Shown here: one piece after another, positions 26,938-35,005 of the stretch | Layout: every line of letters starts with the position of its first letter | How positions within the stretch are numbered: position 1 is the first letter of the stretch | Assembly: GCA_947589415.1 (NCBI GenBank) | Contig: CANQBP010000004.1 | Span: 1-64,000, forward strand | DNA: 64,000 bases | From: an uncultured Clostridia bacterium | GTDB taxonomy: Bacteria > Bacillota > Clostridia > Oscillospirales > Acutalibacteraceae | Reading direction: 5' to 3' | The notes under the pieces: model-generated | Databases searched by the model: none | What the model saw: only the letters and a program-made list of their open reading frames with translations | Told to the model about the DNA's origin: nothing | Made by a program: the position numbers and the translations under genes

Positions 26938-28656
26938 TTATATACCCAATATTTTCAGCATAGAGTCAAACATCTTGTTTGAAATCATTTCTGCATCGTC
27001 AGCGGACTTACCTACTGCCGTTATATAAATCTTGATTTTCGGTTCTGTTCCAGACGGTCTTACTATTGCTGCCCCACCGCCCTCAAGTGAGTACGCAAGC
27101 ACATTTGACTTAGGAAGATCAATAACTTCCGATTTGCCGCTTACAATATCCATTGAACACGAATTGAGATAATCCGAATAGCTTACGACCTTAAAGCCTG
27201 CAATCTCCGAAGGGTGAGAATCTCGCAGAGCGGACATTATATCCGCCATTTTCTGCATACCTGCCGCACCGTCAAATTCATAAGCCTTAGTAGTGTTGAG
27301 ATAATAACCGAACTCGTCATAAAGCTCGTTCATAACATCATTGAGGCTCTTTCCGCAGGTACGGTAATATGCCGCCATTTCGCATATCAGCATGGAGGCA
27401 ACAACAGCATCCTTGTCCCTGACATATGTTCCCGCAAGATAGCCGTAGCTTTCCTCAAAACCGAATACATATCTGCTCTCTTGATTTTTCTGTTCAAGAA
27501 GGAGAATTTGTTCGCCGATATACTTAAATCCGGTAAGGACGTTTTTAAGCTCGCAGCCGTATTTTTCGCATACTCGGTCAACCAGCTTGCTTGTTACTAT
27601 GGTCTTTACGGCAACGGGATCTTTGGGGAGAGTACCGTTTCTTTTTCTGCTGTCAAGCAGATAGTTGAGAAGCATAATACCTGTTTCGTTACCGCTCATA
27701 AGACGGTATCCGTTATCGGTTTTGACTGCTATACCGACACGATCCGAATCGGGATCGGTAGCAAGCAAAAGATCGGGCTGCTCTTTTTCGCAGAGTTTAA
27801 GACCGAGTTCAAGAGCCTCCCTTATTTCGGGATTGGGGTACGGACAGGTAGTAAAGTTACCGTCCGGCATTTCCTGCTCCGGAACAACAACCACATCTTC
27901 AACCCCTATTTTGTCAAGAACCTTGCGTACCAGCTTATTGCCTGCACCGTTGAGGGGAGTATATACGACCTTCAGACCCGAACCCTCACATATGCCGGGA
28001 TTTACGGATTGTGATATAACATTCTTGAGAAATTCCTCATAAACATCATCGCTTATCCATTCAATAAGACCGTTTTTAATTCCCTCATCAAAATCAATAA
28101 GTTTTATATCCCCGTTAAAATATCTGACCTTTTCGATTTCGTCAAATACGGCGTTTGCATTTACGTCGGTCATCTGACAACCGTCGCTGCCGTAACATTT
28201 ATATCCGTTGTATTTTGCAGGATTATGGCTCGCCGTTACCATTATTCCCGCCTGCGTTTTGAGATGGCGCACGGCAAATGATACAACGGGAGTCGGCTGA
28301 AGCTCTCTGCTGATATATGCCTTTACTCCGTTGGCTGCAAGCACCCTCGCCGCCTCTTTAGCAAAGAGATCCGCCTTTATTCTTGAATCGTGCGAAATTG
28401 CCACGCACGGATTTTTGTATTTCTTGTTAAGGAAATTGGCAAGTCCTTGTGTAGCACGTCTTACCGTATATATGTTCATTCTGTTAGTACCGGCACCAAT
28501 GATACCTCTAAGTCCCGCCGTACCGAATTTCAATTCGGTATAGAAACGTTCATAGATTTCATTTTCGTTTCCGTCTATATTTTTAAGCTCTTCAATAAGG
28601 TCGACGTCATCGACTGCGCTTTTGAGCCACTCATTGTAAGAAGATTGTATATCCAT
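26938..28656 (-). CDS. pgcA: Phosphoglucomutase / phosphomannomutase, PgcA type
   Basis: I start at the ATG at 28656 (MDIQSSYNEW), preceded by GGGGGG; a longer frame from 28698 lacks a site. The 572-residue protein is an alpha-D-phosphohexomutase with four domains. The phosphoserine loop is TASHNPAKYNG, the magnesium loop is ATDPDSDR, the sugar-binding loop is GFEESYGYL, and the C-terminal phosphate-binding motif is RPSGTEPKIK. Length and the start FGTAGLRG match the PgcA class of Firmicutes, which interconverts glucose-1-phosphate and glucose-6-phosphate for glycogen, lipoteichoic glycolipid and nucleotide-sugar synthesis. It is a single gene with its own promoter and terminator. Confidence 0.93.
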   Translation of the reverse strand: MDIQSSYNEWLKSAVDDVDLIEELKNIDGNENEIYERFYTELKFGTAGLRGIIGAGTNRMNIYTVRRATQGLANFLNKKYKNPCVAISHDSRIKADLFAKEAARVLAANGVKAYISRELQPTPVVSFAVRHLKTQAGIMVTASHNPAKYNGYKCYGSDGCQMTDVNANAVFDEIEKVRYFNGDIKLIDFDEGIKNGLIEWISDDVYEEFLKNVISQSVNPGICEGSGLKVVYTPLNGAGNKLVRKVLDKIGVEDVVVVPEQEMPDGNFTTCPYPNPEIREALELGLKLCEKEQPDLLLATDPDSDRVGIAVKTDNGYRLMSGNETGIMLLNYLLDSRKRNGTLPKDPVAVKTIVTSKLVDRVCEKYGCELKNVLTGFKYIGEQILLLEQKNQESRYVFGFEESYGYLAGTYVRDKDAVVASMLICEMAAYYRTCGKSLNDVMNELYDEFGYYLNTTKAYEFDGAAGMQKMADIMSALRDSHPSEIAGFKVVSYSDYLNSCSMDIVSGKSEVIDLPKSNVLAYSLEGGGAAIVRPSGTEPKIKIYITAVGKSADDAEMISNKMFDSMLKILGI

Positions 28657-28712
28657 TGAAATACCCCCCAAGATAGCATGAAATGTATAACTAATCATAA
28701 AATTACAATACT

Positions 28713-28741
28713 ATCATAACACATTTTATTCTATGTTTCAA
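28713..28741 (-). promoter_or_regulatory. Sigma-A promoter of the phosphoglucomutase gene
   Basis: On the minus strand TTGAAA (28741-28736), a 17-base spacer and TATGAT (28718-28713) lie about 55 bases before the mutase start codon. Between this and the divergent promoter at 28976 the roughly 230 bases are AT-rich and show no gene. Confidence 0.6.
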
Positions 28742-28975
28742 CATTTTGTTTTAAATCATATCGAACTTTTTGAAATTTGGGATGACAATTTATTCGGGTA
28801 ATATACATAAATTTTTGTTAAAAAAGTATATAAACCATCTGCCGAAAAAGTATGACAAAATTGTATTTTGTTCGATTTCATACGATAATGCGGCGGTTTT
28901 TACGGAATTTTTTGATTTTAGGGGGTTTAAAATGAACTTCACACAATAATTTTTCCGAAAAAGTTCTATAATGTC

Positions 28976-29004
28976 TTGTATTCATTGGAAATATAAGTTA
29001 AAAT
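28976..29004 (+). promoter_or_regulatory. Possible promoter of the membrane protein / mutase operon
   Basis: TTGTAT, a 17-base spacer and TAAAAT (28999-29004) are located about 80 bases before the start at 29085. The -35 matches only partly, so the call is moderate. Confidence 0.45.
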
Positions 29005-29084
29005 ATAGTGTAGCCGTTAAATAAGAACGGGGGTATTAAATTCATTGTTATGTATAAATATACAGATTTCGGGAGGTTAATTTG

Positions 29085-30056
29085 ATGGTCAGCAAAGAAC
29101 AGCAGAATATGGGGAATGATGAATTAGAGAAAGAAGATACGGAAGCAAATACGGAAAGTGATGCTAAAGAAGATGATATTGAAACAGCGGATAAGACTGA
29201 CGGAGTCTTGAATGAAAATACGGCGGAGAAAAGAGTGCGTCACGGCAGAGCGCCTCTTATAACGGCAGCCTTTATTTTTCTCGCCGCACTATTATTTTTC
29301 TGTACGTGGAAATGCTTCTTTGACACGAACATCAACGGCACATGGGAAATAGAGATAGTTTCTTCGGACAATTCCGAGAAAGTACCGTTTGACCTTACAT
29401 TTTGCGGCAACAAGACCGTACGCTTTCACTCCGGCGGAATGGTGTATGTCGGAAGATATGACTTTTCAAATGATGAAGGTTACGGGGACGTTCTGAATCT
29501 GTATATCCCGGTTTACGGTCAGGTACAGCTTTTTAAATTTAACTATCGGTTCGAGGGAAATTTCTTTTCCGGCAGGGTACTCAAGCTCACTGATTTGTCG
29601 GGTATGTTCCTTGCCCCGGACGACAGTTCCTCAAAAGATGATGACGTTGACGGCAAGAAAAAAATTACGGACAGTGTTGATATAGACGGAACTACCTATT
29701 ACAGGTGGGATTTTTCTCCGGCTGTTGAGGAATACAAGCTGTCAAAGTATAAAGACTTTAAAAAGGATAAGAACATAATAGGCTCATGGCTTTATAAAAA
29801 TGATGAAGCAAATTATGCCTATACCATGACGTTTAATGATGACGGAACTTTCGAGCAGCTTGCACCCGAACTTGAAATACACGGTACATATACGGTCAAG
29901 GACGGAGTGTGCTATACAAAATTTTATCTTATAAGCGGTGTCGAATCCGAACAGGAGTTTGAATATAAATCGGACGGTAAAACTTTCGGTTTCGAGGATT
30001 ATGAGTTTACCAAAACAAATGACAAGTATGCGTATTTAAGCGAATCAAATCAGTAA
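29085..30056 (+). CDS. Single-pass membrane protein of unknown function with two lipocalin-like repeats
   Basis: The ATG at 29085 follows GGGAGG at a suitable distance. The 323-residue protein starts with about 50 residues rich in Glu, Asp and Thr. One transmembrane helix follows (about 57-78, APLITAAFIFLAALLFF). Two extracytoplasmic beta-rich segments come next, near 87-170 (starting NGTWEIEIVSS) and 235-320 (starting IIGSWLYKND). Both have the G-x-W ... TFxDDGT-like pattern seen in lipocalin-like and DUF domains of Clostridia. I do not recognise a specific family. It is 14 bases upstream of a phosphohexomutase and probably co-transcribed, which hints at an envelope role. Confidence 0.65.
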   Translation: MVSKEQQNMGNDELEKEDTEANTESDAKEDDIETADKTDGVLNENTAEKRVRHGRAPLITAAFIFLAALLFFCTWKCFFDTNINGTWEIEIVSSDNSEKVPFDLTFCGNKTVRFHSGGMVYVGRYDFSNDEGYGDVLNLYIPVYGQVQLFKFNYRFEGNFFSGRVLKLTDLSGMFLAPDDSSSKDDDVDGKKKITDSVDIDGTTYYRWDFSPAVEEYKLSKYKDFKKDKNIIGSWLYKNDEANYAYTMTFNDDGTFEQLAPELEIHGTYTVKDGVCYTKFYLISGVESEQEFEYKSDGKTFGFEDYEFTKTNDKYAYLSESNQ

Positions 30057-30070
30057 AGGAGATTGTTGTT

Positions 30071-31924
30071 ATGTTGAACGATTTTTGGAGGAAATTGAAA
30101 AGCGGAACAGATGTCAGAGGTGTCGCCGTTGGCGGGGCAGGTTATGATGTCAATTTGACGGACGATACGGTAGCCGCTGTTGTGAACGGGTTTATTTTGT
30201 GGCTTGCAGAAAAAAAGGCTGCCGCAACGAATGAGCTGAAAATTTCTTTGGGCAGGGATTCGAGGATTTCCGGCGCACATATGCTTGAAATTGCGGCACG
30301 TTCCATGCTAAGGGCAGGAGTGAGGGTAATAGACTGTGATCTTGCATCTACGCCGTCAATGTTCATGACAACTGTTGATATGTCATGTGACGGAGCAATT
30401 CAGATAACGGCAAGTCATCACCCGTATTATATGAATGGTCTTAAATTCTTTACAAGAGAGGGAGGACTTGATGCCGAGGACATTACTAAAATCCTTGAGT
30501 ATGCGCAGAACGGTGATAAGCCCGAAGAGGCAAACGGAGGTAAACGTACAGACAGCGATTATATGAACCGTTATGCCATGTCATTGCGTGAAATGATAAA
30601 GCGGGAGGTAAATTCCGAAGATGATTATAACCACCCCCTAAAGGGATTTAAGATAGTTGTAGATGCGGGAAACGGTGTCGGCGGTTTCTATGCGGCAGAT
30701 GTACTTGAGCTTTTGGGTGCGGATATAAGGGGAAGTCAGTTCCTTGAGCCTGACGGAATGTTCCCGAACCATATACCTAATCCCGAAAATGAAGAGGCTA
30801 TGGCATCTGTAAGCAAGGCTGTAATTGATAACAACGCCGACCTCGGTATTATATTTGATACTGATGTCGATAGAGCAGGAGCAGTTGACTCGCAGGGTAT
30901 GGAAATAAACCGAAACCGTCTTGTTGCACTTGCGTCTTTTATAGCTCTTGAGAATAATAAGGGCGGAATGATCGTTACCGATTCCATTACTTCGAGTGGT
31001 CTTAAAGACTTCATAGAGAATAAACTCGGAGGAAAGCACCTTCGTTTCAAGAGGGGTTACAGAAACGTTATTAACGAGGCTGTAAGACAGAATGAAAACG
31101 GAGTGAACTGTCCGCTTGCAATAGAAACATCGGGACACGCAGCTATGAGAGAAAATTATTTTCTTGACGACGGTGCATATCTCGCAACGAAGATAATCAT
31201 AAAAGCCGCACAACTCCGCAGAGAAGGTAAAACCCTCGATTCCGTTATAGCCGAGCTTTCCGAGCCTGTTGAGAGCAAGGAAATGCGAATTAAGATAAAT
31301 GCCGAAGATTTCCGTACATACGGCGAAAAGGTTATTTCCGATCTGCTTGAATATTCTAAAAAACAGAAGGAGTTTAATATAGCGGACGATAATCACGAGG
31401 GAGTCAGAGTTTCATTCAATAAAACAAACGGAAACGGCTGGTTCCTGTTAAGGCTCAGCGTACATGACCCCATAATGCCGCTTAATATTGAGAGTGACAG
31501 CAAGGGCGGAGTTAAAAAGATTTATGAAAAAATTAAGCCGTTCCTTGAGAGTTGTGAGGGACTCGAAACATATGTAAAGCCTGCGGCTGTTAAAAAGACA
31601 GTCAAAAAGACGGAAACAAAGAGCGTTAAAAAAGAGTCGGATAAAAAAGCTCCTGCCGAGGATAAGAGCGTAAAGACCGTAACTGAAAAGGTGAGTGCGG
31701 CCGATACTAAAGACGGTACAAATACTGCAAAATCAAAAACTGCCGCCAAAAAAGCCGAGGTAAAAAATTCTGCGCCGAAATCGGAGGACGGAGATAAAAA
31801 AACCGTTCAAAAGAAAACAGCGGCAAAAAAGACCGCCGAGAAATCCGAGACTGCAACCGAAACAAAGAAAAATGCGGCTGAAAAGACCGCTGCAAAAAGT
31901 ACGGCAAAGAAAACCGAAGAATAA
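30071..31924 (+). CDS. Phosphohexomutase-like protein with a lysine/alanine-rich tail
   Basis: AAAGGAG precedes the ATG. Residues 1-500 form an alpha-D-phosphohexomutase, with phosphoserine loop TASHHPYYMNG, metal loop FDTDVDRAG and sugar loop IETSGHAAM. All three are recognisable but diverge from the usual TASHNP, DGDxDR and GEESGH. The usual C-terminal RxSxTEP loop is replaced by RLSVHDPIMPLNIES. The last 110 or so residues are a low-complexity tail of repeated AAKKT/KKTE units, like histone H1 or Hc1-type proteins. Such a tail could bind nucleic acid or anionic polymers. The enzyme may act on an unusual hexose or be regulatory; the biochemical substrate is unknown. Confidence 0.82.
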   Translation: MLNDFWRKLKSGTDVRGVAVGGAGYDVNLTDDTVAAVVNGFILWLAEKKAAATNELKISLGRDSRISGAHMLEIAARSMLRAGVRVIDCDLASTPSMFMTTVDMSCDGAIQITASHHPYYMNGLKFFTREGGLDAEDITKILEYAQNGDKPEEANGGKRTDSDYMNRYAMSLREMIKREVNSEDDYNHPLKGFKIVVDAGNGVGGFYAADVLELLGADIRGSQFLEPDGMFPNHIPNPENEEAMASVSKAVIDNNADLGIIFDTDVDRAGAVDSQGMEINRNRLVALASFIALENNKGGMIVTDSITSSGLKDFIENKLGGKHLRFKRGYRNVINEAVRQNENGVNCPLAIETSGHAAMRENYFLDDGAYLATKIIIKAAQLRREGKTLDSVIAELSEPVESKEMRIKINAEDFRTYGEKVISDLLEYSKKQKEFNIADDNHEGVRVSFNKTNGNGWFLLRLSVHDPIMPLNIESDSKGGVKKIYEKIKPFLESCEGLETYVKPAAVKKTVKKTETKSVKKESDKKAPAEDKSVKTVTEKVSAADTKDGTNTAKSKTAAKKAEVKNSAPKSEDGDKKTVQKKTAAKKTAEKSETATETKKNAAEKTAAKSTAKKTEE

Positions 31925-31930
31925 AAAATA

Positions 31931-31974
31931 AATTGACCGCCTGATGTCATCATACAGACATCGGGCGGTCAATT
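31931..31974. terminator. Bidirectional terminator between convergent genes
   Basis: A long stem (31931-31948 with 31957-31974, one mismatch) with A/T-rich tails on both sides lies between the mutase stop and the convergent pgeF gene. The minus-strand side is followed by TATTTTTTATT. Confidence 0.8.
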
Positions 31975-31987
31975 GTTTCATGGGGAA

Positions 31988-32821
31988 TTATTCTTTAATG
32001 CACATCATAGCAATCAGTCCGCCGCGCTTACCTCCGCTTGCACGGTGGGAGTACAAAAGTCCGCTGTTGCATTTTGTGCATACGTCACTTATTGTTATAT
32101 TTATGCTTAAAAGACCGGCGTCCATAAGCATACGTCTGTTGGTTTCCTTGAGATCTATGAGATATTTTCCGTGACCTAAGGGCTTTGTGAAATATGCGGG
32201 TTTAAGCTCGGTAAGTGATGCAAATTCCTCGAAAACGGGTGAATCTACTTCATAACAGCACGGCCCGATAGCAGGGCCTACAACGGCTATGATATCCGAA
32301 AGGTCACAACCGTAATCGTCATGCATCTTTCTGACCGTTGCTTCACCGATTTTTCCGATCGTACCCCTCCAACCGGCGTGTGCAAGAGCAATAACTCTTT
32401 TTTCGGGGTCGGCAAAAAGCAGCGGAGTACAGTCTGCATAATGTGTTACAAGCGTAACTCCGGGTTCGTTTGTGATAAGTGCATCTACACTTTTAATGTC
32501 GTGCGGCCGCAGTATGCCTGTTCCGCAGTCAGCCTTTGTTACGTTACGCACAAATGTGTTATGGTCTTGAGATGAGCTTACGAGAGAATTTATGTCAAAT
32601 CCTGCGGCGGCGCAGAAAATTCTATAATTCTCAATAACATTTTCGGGATCGTCTCCACGGTTAAAATTGAGGTTCATTGATTTATATTCCCCGCCGCTGA
32701 TACCTCCGATACGTGTGGAAAATGCGTGTTTTATAAAATCAAGCTCCAAAAGTGCGGGAAACTGTAAGAATCCGACTCCGTCAACAAAATTCAGATATGT
32801 ATTTTTACTCTTAAATATCAT
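31988..32821 (-). CDS. pgeF: Peptidoglycan editing factor PgeF (laccase-domain, YfiH family)
   Basis: The ATG at 32821 (MIFKSKNTYL) has AGGA about six bases upstream; a longer frame starts with TTG and lacks a site. The 277-residue protein is the multicopper-polyphenol-oxidase-like DUF152 family. It carries FSTRIGG, SSQDHN, the metal-binding HYADCTPLLFAD, ALAHAGWRGT and GPAIGPCCYEV. The zinc ligands His, Cys and His are all present. PgeF hydrolyses L-Ser incorrectly added in place of L-Ala in UDP-MurNAc peptides, and related proteins have purine nucleoside phosphorylase or deaminase activity. It is a single gene in this context. Confidence 0.9.
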   Translation of the reverse strand: MIFKSKNTYLNFVDGVGFLQFPALLELDFIKHAFSTRIGGISGGEYKSMNLNFNRGDDPENVIENYRIFCAAAGFDINSLVSSSQDHNTFVRNVTKADCGTGILRPHDIKSVDALITNEPGVTLVTHYADCTPLLFADPEKRVIALAHAGWRGTIGKIGEATVRKMHDDYGCDLSDIIAVVGPAIGPCCYEVDSPVFEEFASLTELKPAYFTKPLGHGKYLIDLKETNRRMLMDAGLLSINITISDVCTKCNSGLLYSHRASGGKRGGLIAMMCIKE

Positions 32822-32903
32822 ACGCAATCCTCGCAAGTTATAGAATGACGAACTATATTGTACTAAAACATAGAGTATTTGTAAAGGTTTTTTTTAATAT
32901 TTA

Positions 32904-33626
32904 TTACATAATTATGCAGCAGGTAAAAAATCTTTCCTGAAATTCAACCTGTTTTATTATTTCATTTTCCATAATCTCATAATCCGGGGGACAGACAATC
33001 CATTTGTCCTCGATATCATTAAAGCGGTGTACGACCGCCTTTACCGTACCCGTAAAACTGTTGAGCGGTTCTTTTATGCCGAGAATATAGGCATCCTGTT
33101 CTTCTCCGTCGCCGGCAATGATATTTCTTATGTATCCGTAATTTATGTCGTAATATATATCATTGTGTTCCGGGTGATATGTTCCTGCTTTCCTGTCAAC
33201 AATAACGGTAACCTCCTTTCCAATCGATTTTTTGGCGAAAAGGATCGGTGTTATTTCGGGATAGGTAAGGTTTTGCGGAAGATAATCAAATGATCTGACC
33301 TCAGCCATTTCACTTTCGGGAATGGGGGAAAGCTTAGTAATTTTGGCGGTAAAGACCATACCGTTCGCACCGTCTTTTGTAACGGGATTGCCTGCCCAAT
33401 AATCGCAAAGGGGATTTATTTCGTATTCCGTTGCTCCGGATTCTTCGTAAAGCTCTCGCCTTGCCGCTTCAAGAGGTGATTCCCCCTGCTCAATATGTCC
33501 TCCCTGTGTTTCCCATGTAATTCTGTTACGGTGTCTGCTTAACAGTATCTTACCGTTGTATTCCGATAACACAACAATGTATTTATATGTTTTCAGCTTG
33601 TTAAGTTCATATACTTTACATATCAT
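32904..33626 (-). CDS. NUDIX hydrolase fused to a pyrophosphatase-like domain
   Basis: The first 135 residues or so are a NUDIX hydrolase with the box GGHIEQGESPLEAARRELYE plus ESGA (G-x5-E-x7-R-E-x-x-E-E-x-G). The C-terminal 95 residues are different. DIYYDINYGYIRNIIAGDGE followed by EQDAYILGI resembles the active-site strand of family I inorganic pyrophosphatases and small stand-alone Clostridial proteins of that type. NUDIX enzymes release pyrophosphate or cleave diphosphates, so a downstream pyrophosphatase-like module would be functionally coherent. AAAGGA precedes the ATG. The gene is divergent from the small Cys-rich gene at 33720. Confidence 0.82.
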   Translation of the reverse strand: MICKVYELNKLKTYKYIVVLSEYNGKILLSRHRNRITWETQGGHIEQGESPLEAARRELYEESGATEYEINPLCDYWAGNPVTKDGANGMVFTAKITKLSPIPESEMAEVRSFDYLPQNLTYPEITPILFAKKSIGKEVTVIVDRKAGTYHPEHNDIYYDINYGYIRNIIAGDGEEQDAYILGIKEPLNSFTGTVKAVVHRFNDIEDKWIVCPPDYEIMENEIIKQVEFQERFFTCCIIM

Positions 33627-33660
33627 TATATTTTTCCTTTCACGTTACCTCACAAATGAT

Positions 33661-33689
33661 TTGCATATCCTTTTGTATAATGCTATAAT
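33661..33689 (+). promoter_or_regulatory. Promoter of the small Cys-rich protein gene
   Basis: TTGCAT, a 17-base spacer and a consensus TATAAT (33684-33689) lie 30 bases before the ATG at 33720. Confidence 0.65.
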
Positions 33690-33719
33690 GTACATAATAA
33701 ACTTTGAGGAGAATAAAAA

Positions 33720-33932
33720 ATGTCATCAAAAAAATTATTCGGAGCAAATATTACGCCTGATTGTGAGTACTGTCTTTATTGCGATAAAAGCGGGAAATCC
33801 TCACGGATATGTTCTTTCAGTTCAAAACCTGCCGAAAGAGTATGCGGCAGGTATGTCTACGACCCGCTTAAAAGAGAGCCGAGAGCCACACCTGCCATGC
33901 CTGAATTTACCGCTGAAGATTTTAAGCTGTAA
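33720..33932 (+). CDS. Small Cys-rich protein, conserved-looking
   Basis: This 70-residue protein has GAGGAGA before the ATG and its own consensus promoter. It carries a CxxCxxC cluster near residues 15-21 and two further cysteines (IC-SF and VCGRY), suggesting a bound metal or a zinc-ribbon-like fold. The C-terminal half is rich in Pro and charged residues (YDPLKREPRATPAMPEF). I recognise it only as the kind of short conserved protein common in Oscillospiraceae; function unknown. It is convergent with mscL, five bases away. Confidence 0.75.
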   Translation: MSSKKLFGANITPDCEYCLYCDKSGKSSRICSFSSKPAERVCGRYVYDPLKREPRATPAMPEFTAEDFKL

Positions 33933-33937
33933 TGCGT

Positions 33938-34396
33938 TTATTTTTCCTCCGTAAGCGCTTCCTCCGCAACTTCAAGCATAGAAGTACAATGCGGGCAGCG
34001 AACAGCTTCAATTGAAATTTCGCTCTTGCAGAAAGGACATTCCTTAGTTGTCGGTGCTTCTTCCGCATCGTGCTTCAGCATTTTCGGAATTGACATGAGT
34101 TTGTTTACTGCTTTTACCATAATGAAGATTATAAGAGCCATTATGAGAAAATTGATTATTGCGGATACGAATTGTCCGAATTTGATAGGGCCGACATTAA
34201 GTACTGCGGTCATCTGTTCGATGTCATCGACTCCTGCAACGGTTCCGATGATGTACTGTACTCCCGGCATGATCACATCATCGCAAAGAGAAGTAACAAT
34301 AGAACCGAACGCACCGCCGATTATAACACCGACAGCAAGATCCATAACATTGCCCCTCATTACAAATTCCTTAAACTCGCTTAACAGCTTGCCCAT
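33938..34396 (-). CDS. mscL: Large-conductance mechanosensitive channel MscL with a zinc-ribbon end
   Basis: The 152-residue protein starts with the amphipathic helix KLLSEFKEFVMRGNVMDLAV. It has transmembrane helix 1 with the pore segment VGVIIGGAFGSIVTSL, a periplasmic loop (IMPGVQYIIG onward) and helix 2 near 70-95 (FVSAIINFLIMALIIFIMV). This is the standard MscL layout; pentamers open under membrane tension to release solutes in osmotic downshock. After the cytoplasmic helix it ends with CPFCKSEISIEAVRCPHC, a rubredoxin-type zinc ribbon with two CxxC pairs. The classical E. coli protein lacks this, although it occurs in some Firmicutes homologs. Confidence 0.93.
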   Translation of the reverse strand: MGKLLSEFKEFVMRGNVMDLAVGVIIGGAFGSIVTSLCDDVIMPGVQYIIGTVAGVDDIEQMTAVLNVGPIKFGQFVSAIINFLIMALIIFIMVKAVNKLMSIPKMLKHDAEEAPTTKECPFCKSEISIEAVRCPHCTSMLEVAEEALTEEK

Positions 34397-34564
34397 AATA
34401 TTTACCTCCCTGTTTTTATTTATACCTAATTATAACATATTTCGCCATTATTCGTAAATACATTTGTTATATCTTTTCTTTCGATTTTTTTCGTCAATAA
34501 TAGGTTAATTTATACAAAATTTTTAAGAATTATCTTAAAATCAGAAAAAAATGTCCAAATTCTA

Positions 34565-34593
34565 TTGACTAAAAGGCGAAAACGTGGTATTTT
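34565..34593 (+). promoter_or_regulatory. Promoter of the SCP2 / acyl-carrier operon
   Basis: TTGACT, a 17-base spacer and TATTTT (34588-34593) with a TG one base before the -10. The predicted start lies about 45 bases before the ATG at 34646. Confidence 0.55.
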
Positions 34594-34645
34594 AGTTCTA
34601 TGGAAATTTAAACCAAATAAAATGAAGTCTGCGGAGGTTAAGGTT

Positions 34646-34981
34646 ATGACTTATGCTGAAATGTTTTCGGAAATCAAGGGAAAGTTTATGTATGCCGATG
34701 TGAGTGACATTGATGAGCATCTTGCTTTTCAGTTCAATATTGTCGGTGACGGTGAGGGTATCTTTTATGTTGAGGTAAAAGACGGTAAGCTGTATATCGA
34801 GCCGTATGAATACTTCGACAGAGATGCCATTTTTATTTGTACGGCAGAGGTCCTTAATGATATAGCCAACGGCAAGCTCGATCCCGTACAGGCTTTTACC
34901 GACAATAAGCTCGGAGTTGAGGGCAATATTGACAAGGCTCTGCGTTTTAAGGAAATTGTCGAGAACAGAGGAAAAGTTTAA
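34646..34981 (+). CDS. SCP2-like sterol/lipid-binding domain protein
   Basis: The ATG at 34646 follows GGAGG. The 111-residue protein has the SCP2 fold order: an N-terminal helix (YAEMFSEIKGKF), then the beta-sheet with FQFNIVGDGEGIFYVEVKDG, and the C-terminal helices with LNDIANGKLDPVQAFTDNKLGVEG. This last segment is the family's most conserved part. SCP2 domains bind lipids or acyl-CoA. Being first in an operon with a hydrolase, an acyltransferase-like protein, a carrier protein and an AMP ligase, it may carry or present a hydrophobic intermediate. That role is inferred from neighbours. Confidence 0.82.
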   Translation: MTYAEMFSEIKGKFMYADVSDIDEHLAFQFNIVGDGEGIFYVEVKDGKLYIEPYEYFDRDAIFICTAEVLNDIANGKLDPVQAFTDNKLGVEGNIDKALRFKEIVENRGKV

Positions 34982-35005
34982 TGTTTGGAAAAAGGAAGTA
35001 GGATA

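Noticed and set aside
30638-31396. A 252-codon minus-strand open frame opposite the second phosphohexomutase
   Set aside because: Antisense shadow of a well-supported gene with no start signal.
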